Shown: piece by piece, positions 60,578 through 64,000 of the stretch
Position numbering within the stretch: the first letter of the stretch is position 1
Layout of the letters: every line of letters begins with the position of its first letter
Assembly (NCBI GenBank): GCA_910574475.1
Contig: CAJTAT010000001.1
Location: 62,001-126,000, forward strand
Source of the DNA: Clostridia bacterium
GTDB lineage: Bacteria > Bacillota > Clostridia > Lachnospirales > Lachnospiraceae
DNA length: 64,000 bases
Direction of reading: 5' to 3'
The notes under the pieces: model-generated
The model's database searches: none
What the model was told of the DNA's origin: nothing
What the model saw: only the letters and a program-made list of their open reading frames with translations
Translations under genes and position numbers: made by a program

Positions 60578-62509
60578 TTATTTCGAAAGAAGACGGTATG
60601 GTTTAAATTCCTGACCGCTTCCTTTATAATAACGGCTGAACAATTCATAATACTCAAGCCTTAATACCTGGATTCCTACTATCAAGCCCTCCATAGCACA
60701 GACAAAGGCATTTCCAAGGACAATGATAATCCAGTTGCCGCTGCCGCCATTCTCAAAGCCGGCCAGCATCAGTACGACCTCCATCATAGCCGCATGGCTG
60801 ACAGCAAAAGCCCCCACACGGACAAAGGATAAGGTGTTAGAGAAAAAGCTCAAAAGTACCTCAAACATCTCAAAGAAGGTCTGAACCAGATACATTCCAA
60901 TACCGCCTTCGATCCCCTCTCCCTTTTTTTCAATAAGGGAAGTCAAAGGTTCCTTGAAGGCCATAGCCAGTAAAGGAATTCCCAATACAATGGCTAAAAG
61001 CATACCTGCTGGAAGAACATGCCCACTCATCACTAAAAAGATAATAGCCACTAAAGAGCCATAAAAAATGAATCCAGCCACTCCGTTCGTGTCAAAAAGG
61101 GCTTCCCCCATCTCCCGATTACGAATACATACTATGATATGCATAATCATAGCAGTCAGAATCAGAAACATACCAAACACAATGGCAACCACAAAAACTG
61201 TATTCATCTGCCCGATAATAGGCAAACTCATCATGGCCTCCTTGGGCCGCAGCCAGATATGGTGAATCACTGTGTCCTCAAATCCAAAAAAGCTCCCATA
61301 CAAAAAGCCAAATATGGTAGAAAAAATTCCTGCACATGAGACAATAGCCGCAAGGTTCATACCCTTTATCCTATATAAGATAAAACCTCCCACTAGAAGC
61401 ACCAGGCCTTGTCCCACATCGCCAAACATAGCTCCAAAAATAAATGAATAGCTCAAAGCGATAAATGCAGTAGGGTCTATCTCATTGTAAGCTGGAAGTC
61501 CGTACATCTTTACATACATCTCAAAAGGCCGGAAGAGTTTTTTATTCCTTAATTCTGTAGGCGGTGTACTAAACACGTTGTCGTGGTCATCCTCCACAAC
61601 CACAAAAGTCTGCTCATCATTCTCAATCTCTTTCTGAAAAGCGTCAGCGTCCTTCTGGGGCATCCATCCACAGAGAATGTAAAATACATGATCCTTCTCT
61701 CTCGTCAATGCCGCATATTTGCGGATATCAAAGCTTGCAGAGTGTCTCTCCAGACAACTTAGAGCCCCGGCCAGCTCGTCATATTTTTCTCCCACCATTC
61801 CCTCAATTTTTTTATCGTTTTCTTCCAGTTCCCTATTCAGCTCCATAAGCTCTTGATGTCGCTTTTCATACGCTTCTTTTGCTGTTCCTTCATATTCGTC
61901 TGGAACGAAAACATTCTCAAAATGCATAGAGGCATAAACTGCGTCTACCTTGTCTGCCAGGGACACAGGGACAAAATACACACCCCACACATACTTTTCA
62001 TCTACCTTGCACTGGTAGAAAACGGTATCCAGAGTGTCATAGACATACTTTTCGAATTTTTCAAAATGTTCTCTGGAAATACGTCCAAACCGATATTTTA
62101 CATAAGTAAAGCCCAGCAGATCATGTATGCCATATTGCAACTCCTGGAAAGGGTAAATACTGTCCATAGAATGTTTGCATTTTTCCCTTTGTCTAATAAG
62201 CTCTTCCTTTTCTCTCCTCATGACTTCAAGCTTATTCTCTGCACTGCGAAGAATCTCTATGGCTTTTTCTGCTGTCATATCTGGGAATTCTTTTTCCGTT
62301 TTTAGATTCTGGGGAAAGTATTCCCTGGCTTGGCGAATCTCTTCCTCATATGGATTTTTATCCGTATAAGGCCTAAGATTTCGCACTGTCTTAAGCTCTG
62401 TCAGTGCATTTTCCAATTGAATATCATACTTGGAAAGATACTGCTCGGCCATCCGTTCAATGTCATCCTTCGGGCCGGTGATGCTTAAGAAGTTCATTTT
62501 AACAACCAC
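60578..62509 (-). CDS. A/V-type ATPase subunit I (a-subunit, membrane stator)
   Basis: 643 residues. The N-terminal half is cytosolic and helical (SITGPKDDIERM, a long coiled coil about 75-110 and 230-250, and IRKYAALTREKDHVFYILCGWMP read in parts). The C-terminal half, from about residue 340, has seven or eight membrane helices with FGAMFGDVGQGLVLL, SYSFIFG and LSFVRVGAFAVSHA, where the essential Arg lies. It forms the half-channels and anchors the peripheral stalks. The GTG at 62509 has AGGAGG at 8 bases. An ATG four codons in, with AGGTGG, is equally possible. Confidence 0.95.
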   Translation of the reverse strand: MVVKMNFLSITGPKDDIERMAEQYLSKYDIQLENALTELKTVRNLRPYTDKNPYEEEIRQAREYFPQNLKTEKEFPDMTAEKAIEILRSAENKLEVMRREKEELIRQREKCKHSMDSIYPFQELQYGIHDLLGFTYVKYRFGRISREHFEKFEKYVYDTLDTVFYQCKVDEKYVWGVYFVPVSLADKVDAVYASMHFENVFVPDEYEGTAKEAYEKRHQELMELNRELEENDKKIEGMVGEKYDELAGALSCLERHSASFDIRKYAALTREKDHVFYILCGWMPQKDADAFQKEIENDEQTFVVVEDDHDNVFSTPPTELRNKKLFRPFEMYVKMYGLPAYNEIDPTAFIALSYSFIFGAMFGDVGQGLVLLVGGFILYRIKGMNLAAIVSCAGIFSTIFGFLYGSFFGFEDTVIHHIWLRPKEAMMSLPIIGQMNTVFVVAIVFGMFLILTAMIMHIIVCIRNREMGEALFDTNGVAGFIFYGSLVAIIFLVMSGHVLPAGMLLAIVLGIPLLAMAFKEPLTSLIEKKGEGIEGGIGMYLVQTFFEMFEVLLSFFSNTLSFVRVGAFAVSHAAMMEVVLMLAGFENGGSGNWIIIVLGNAFVCAMEGLIVGIQVLRLEYYELFSRYYKGSGQEFKPYRLLSK

Positions 62510-62548
62510 CTGTTATACCTCCTATTGCTATTTTTTCGTTTCGCATCT

Positions 62549-63586
62549 CTACTGCCCTACGTATGCCAACGTCTCCTGAGGCGGTAGCTTGTATCTCACA
62601 CCCTCCAGGACTGTTGTCAGTTTATCAAGCTCTTCCTCTTTATCATACAGATATGCGGTCACTGCTGCTATAGAGTAGGGATTCTTACGCCGCTCCTCCA
62701 TGTATATCTTCTTCAAAAACCGACTGTAAAACTTTTCCAAATCATCTCCTGTCATATTCAGGAACTTTTTTCGGTAATACGTATGTTGGACTACTTGATC
62801 CAGCTCGTGCTGTCCCTCCGCCATAACCATATCCCGGATCTCGCTGTCCCGCAGCCGATAAGAGATAGGTATCACCAGGGCAAAAATGGAGGCATTTGGC
62901 AGCTGATAATACTTCTTTGCCCGATAGATCCACATCATGTTCAACAAATCAATCTGGCTTCCAAAGCTTCTAGTAAGCAGTTCCAGATCTTTTCCTTTTA
63001 AAAACTTATCTTTCTGCTTCCACATTTCAGAGAAATAATAGAGATCCAATGTCATTTCATAATCAAAGAGTGTGGCGCGGTCCACTTGTAACAGGCCAGA
63101 AAGAGCTTTTTTATAGCCAGTGCCACGCAAAGCTTCCAGAAATTGAGGTATCGTCTCTGCCTGAGCCAGTTCCTCCATATGAATGTCTGAAAATTTCTGT
63201 ACCAAGCTCCGCTGCTCTCTAACTTCTCCCGTCCGATCCCCATGATTGAAAATACGCCTCAGAGACCGTTTGAGTATCCGAACCTCATACCTTGCAAAAT
63301 AAAGATCCAAAAATTTCTTCTGCCTCTTATCACAGAAACGATAAATCTTTGTAAAATCATGAAAGAGAGTTCCTACCAGCAGACGTTCCAAATCTACCTG
63401 CTGAATATGGGTCTCACTCTGATTTCGAAATAAGTTCTCATAAGCCGGTATCCTTTTTAGATATGTCAGGGCTTGAGAAATGTTTTCCATAGACGCCAGA
63501 CGCCTGTAATCTTCCTCATCCAAAAGCCGGCTCTCCATCGCCCGAATCTTCGTGGCGATAGCACCATAACTCATCAGACCGCCCAT
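62549..63586 (-). CDS. A/V-type ATPase subunit C
   Basis: 345 residues, almost all helical, of the AC39/NtpC family. It opens SYGAIATKIRAMESRLLDEEDY and has the repeated V-ATPase C-like domains, with FLDLYFARYEVRILKRSLR, QIDLLNMMWIYRAKKYY and IAAVTAYLYDKEEELDKLTTVLEGVRY read in short parts. It sits as a socket between the central shaft and the K ring. The ATG at 63586 follows AGGAGAG. It lies 2 bp downstream of the G/H gene and 39 bp upstream of subunit I. Confidence 0.93.
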   Translation of the reverse strand: MGGLMSYGAIATKIRAMESRLLDEEDYRRLASMENISQALTYLKRIPAYENLFRNQSETHIQQVDLERLLVGTLFHDFTKIYRFCDKRQKKFLDLYFARYEVRILKRSLRRIFNHGDRTGEVREQRSLVQKFSDIHMEELAQAETIPQFLEALRGTGYKKALSGLLQVDRATLFDYEMTLDLYYFSEMWKQKDKFLKGKDLELLTRSFGSQIDLLNMMWIYRAKKYYQLPNASIFALVIPISYRLRDSEIRDMVMAEGQHELDQVVQHTYYRKKFLNMTGDDLEKFYSRFLKKIYMEERRKNPYSIAAVTAYLYDKEEELDKLTTVLEGVRYKLPPQETLAYVGQ

Positions 63587-63588
63587 GT

Positions 63589-63909
63589 CTACTCTCCTAT
63601 TATCTTCTTTACAATCTCAGAAGCAAACTTTCTGTGATGCAAATTATACTCTGCTCTTATGGCAGCCAGCTCCCACTCTGTCTCCTGGTTCATTTTCAAG
63701 AGTTCTTCCTGTGCTCTCTGTTCCAACTCTTCATTCAATCGTTTCAGCTTTTCCTCTGTCTGAGCATCAATCTCCCGATCAAATTCCTGCACTTTGCGTT
63801 CATATTCCGCAGCAATCTCCTTTTTTTGCTCTGCCGCCATCTCTTCAAGCTGGATAGCAGCACTTTCAATCTCTGAAAGTCTGTTTACCACAGTTTTCAT
63901 CTGCTCCAT
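63589..63909 (-). CDS. A/V-type ATPase subunit G/H (peripheral stalk)
   Basis: 106 residues, a single heptad-rich coiled coil of K, E, Q, A residues (about 5-90) with a short end domain (HHRKFASEIVKKIIGE). Such proteins lead many clostridial V-ATPase operons and pair with subunit E in the peripheral stalk. Sequence alone would only say 'coiled coil'. Its place immediately before subunit C makes the assignment. AGGAGGA precedes the ATG with good spacing. Confidence 0.85.
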   Translation of the reverse strand: MEQMKTVVNRLSEIESAAIQLEEMAAEQKKEIAAEYERKVQEFDREIDAQTEEKLKRLNEELEQRAQEELLKMNQETEWELAAIRAEYNLHHRKFASEIVKKIIGE

Positions 63910-63932
63910 AAGATTTCCTCCTATATTCCAAA

Positions 63933-63960
63933 AATATACTATACTTTTTCTTGTTCAAAA
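63933..63960 (-). promoter_or_regulatory. Possible promoter of the A/V-ATPase operon
   Basis: TTTTGA (63955-63960) and TATATT (63933-63938) are 16 bp apart on the minus strand. They imply a start near 63926 and a very short leader before the ribosome-binding site. A TTGACT at 63966-63971 is too far upstream to pair well. The whole stretch 63910-64000 is AT-rich and nothing else is visible in it. Confidence 0.35.
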
Positions 63961-64000
63961 GCTATAGTCAAATATGACAAAAATAGTATTTTTATTACAT

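Overview
The window looks like chromosome of an anaerobic, low-GC Clostridia bacterium, most likely Lachnospiraceae-like. This is inferred from the gene content: an A/V-type ATPase operon, meso-diaminopimelate dehydrogenase, a single-chain Fe-S L-serine dehydratase, an A24 prepilin peptidase and the style of the surface-glycan genes. Every protein gene I support is on the minus strand. No tRNA, rRNA or CRISPR array was seen.

Region 1 (1-28246) is a large surface-glycan or glycoconjugate cluster that runs off the left edge. It holds five GT2 glycosyltransferases, one GT8, one GT4 and one DUF4422 protein. It also has a polysaccharide pyruvyl transferase-like enzyme, an NDP-sugar epimerase/dehydratase, an SDR oxidoreductase, a WcbI-like protein, a NodU/CmcH-type carbamoyltransferase, an SGNH hydrolase, two radical SAM proteins and three cytosolic beta-propeller-like proteins. 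Its most unusual trait is a Rossmann-like module of about 90 residues, opening with a 'GAG-x-G'-type loop. I can recognise it in 14 of these proteins, fused to unrelated catalytic domains or standing alone. No priming transferase, flippase or polymerase lies in the window.

Region 2 is accessory and regulatory DNA embedded in and beside that cluster. At 10052-11410 is an intact TnpB-like protein in which all three RuvC catalytic positions look substituted, a nuclease-dead, TldR-like candidate. It is preceded by a 54-bp promoter block. A second, decayed copy lies at 28485-28928, upstream of the radical SAM genes. At that copy the same promoter block points the other way, between imperfect inverted repeats, next to a terminator and a Hin/Gin-type serine recombinase gene (29193-29807). 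The simplest reading is a promoter-inversion (phase-variation) switch for the glycan operon. An AAA-ATPase/PD-(D/E)XK gene with its own promoter and operator-like dyad (11538-13297) also interrupts the cluster.

Region 3 (29996-48997) is mostly core metabolism and cell envelope. It contains ddh, ppk1, ppx, dut, cinA, pgsA, rimO, an EamA transporter, a lipoprotein, a ComEC-like metallo-beta-lactamase lipoprotein, a 1104-residue surface protein, a Ser/Thr kinase, a prepilin peptidase, scpB, scpA and a metallophosphoesterase. The 3' end of the kinase gene is partly duplicated.

Region 4 (49075-64000) holds L-serine dehydratase, a D,D-carboxypeptidase, a DnaJ-like protein, citrate synthase, a DUF212 protein and the complete nine-gene A/V-ATPase operon (G/H, C, I, K, F, E, A, B, D).

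Functions are assigned from motifs read by eye. Start codons were moved from the longest frame where a ribosome-binding site clearly supports an internal start.
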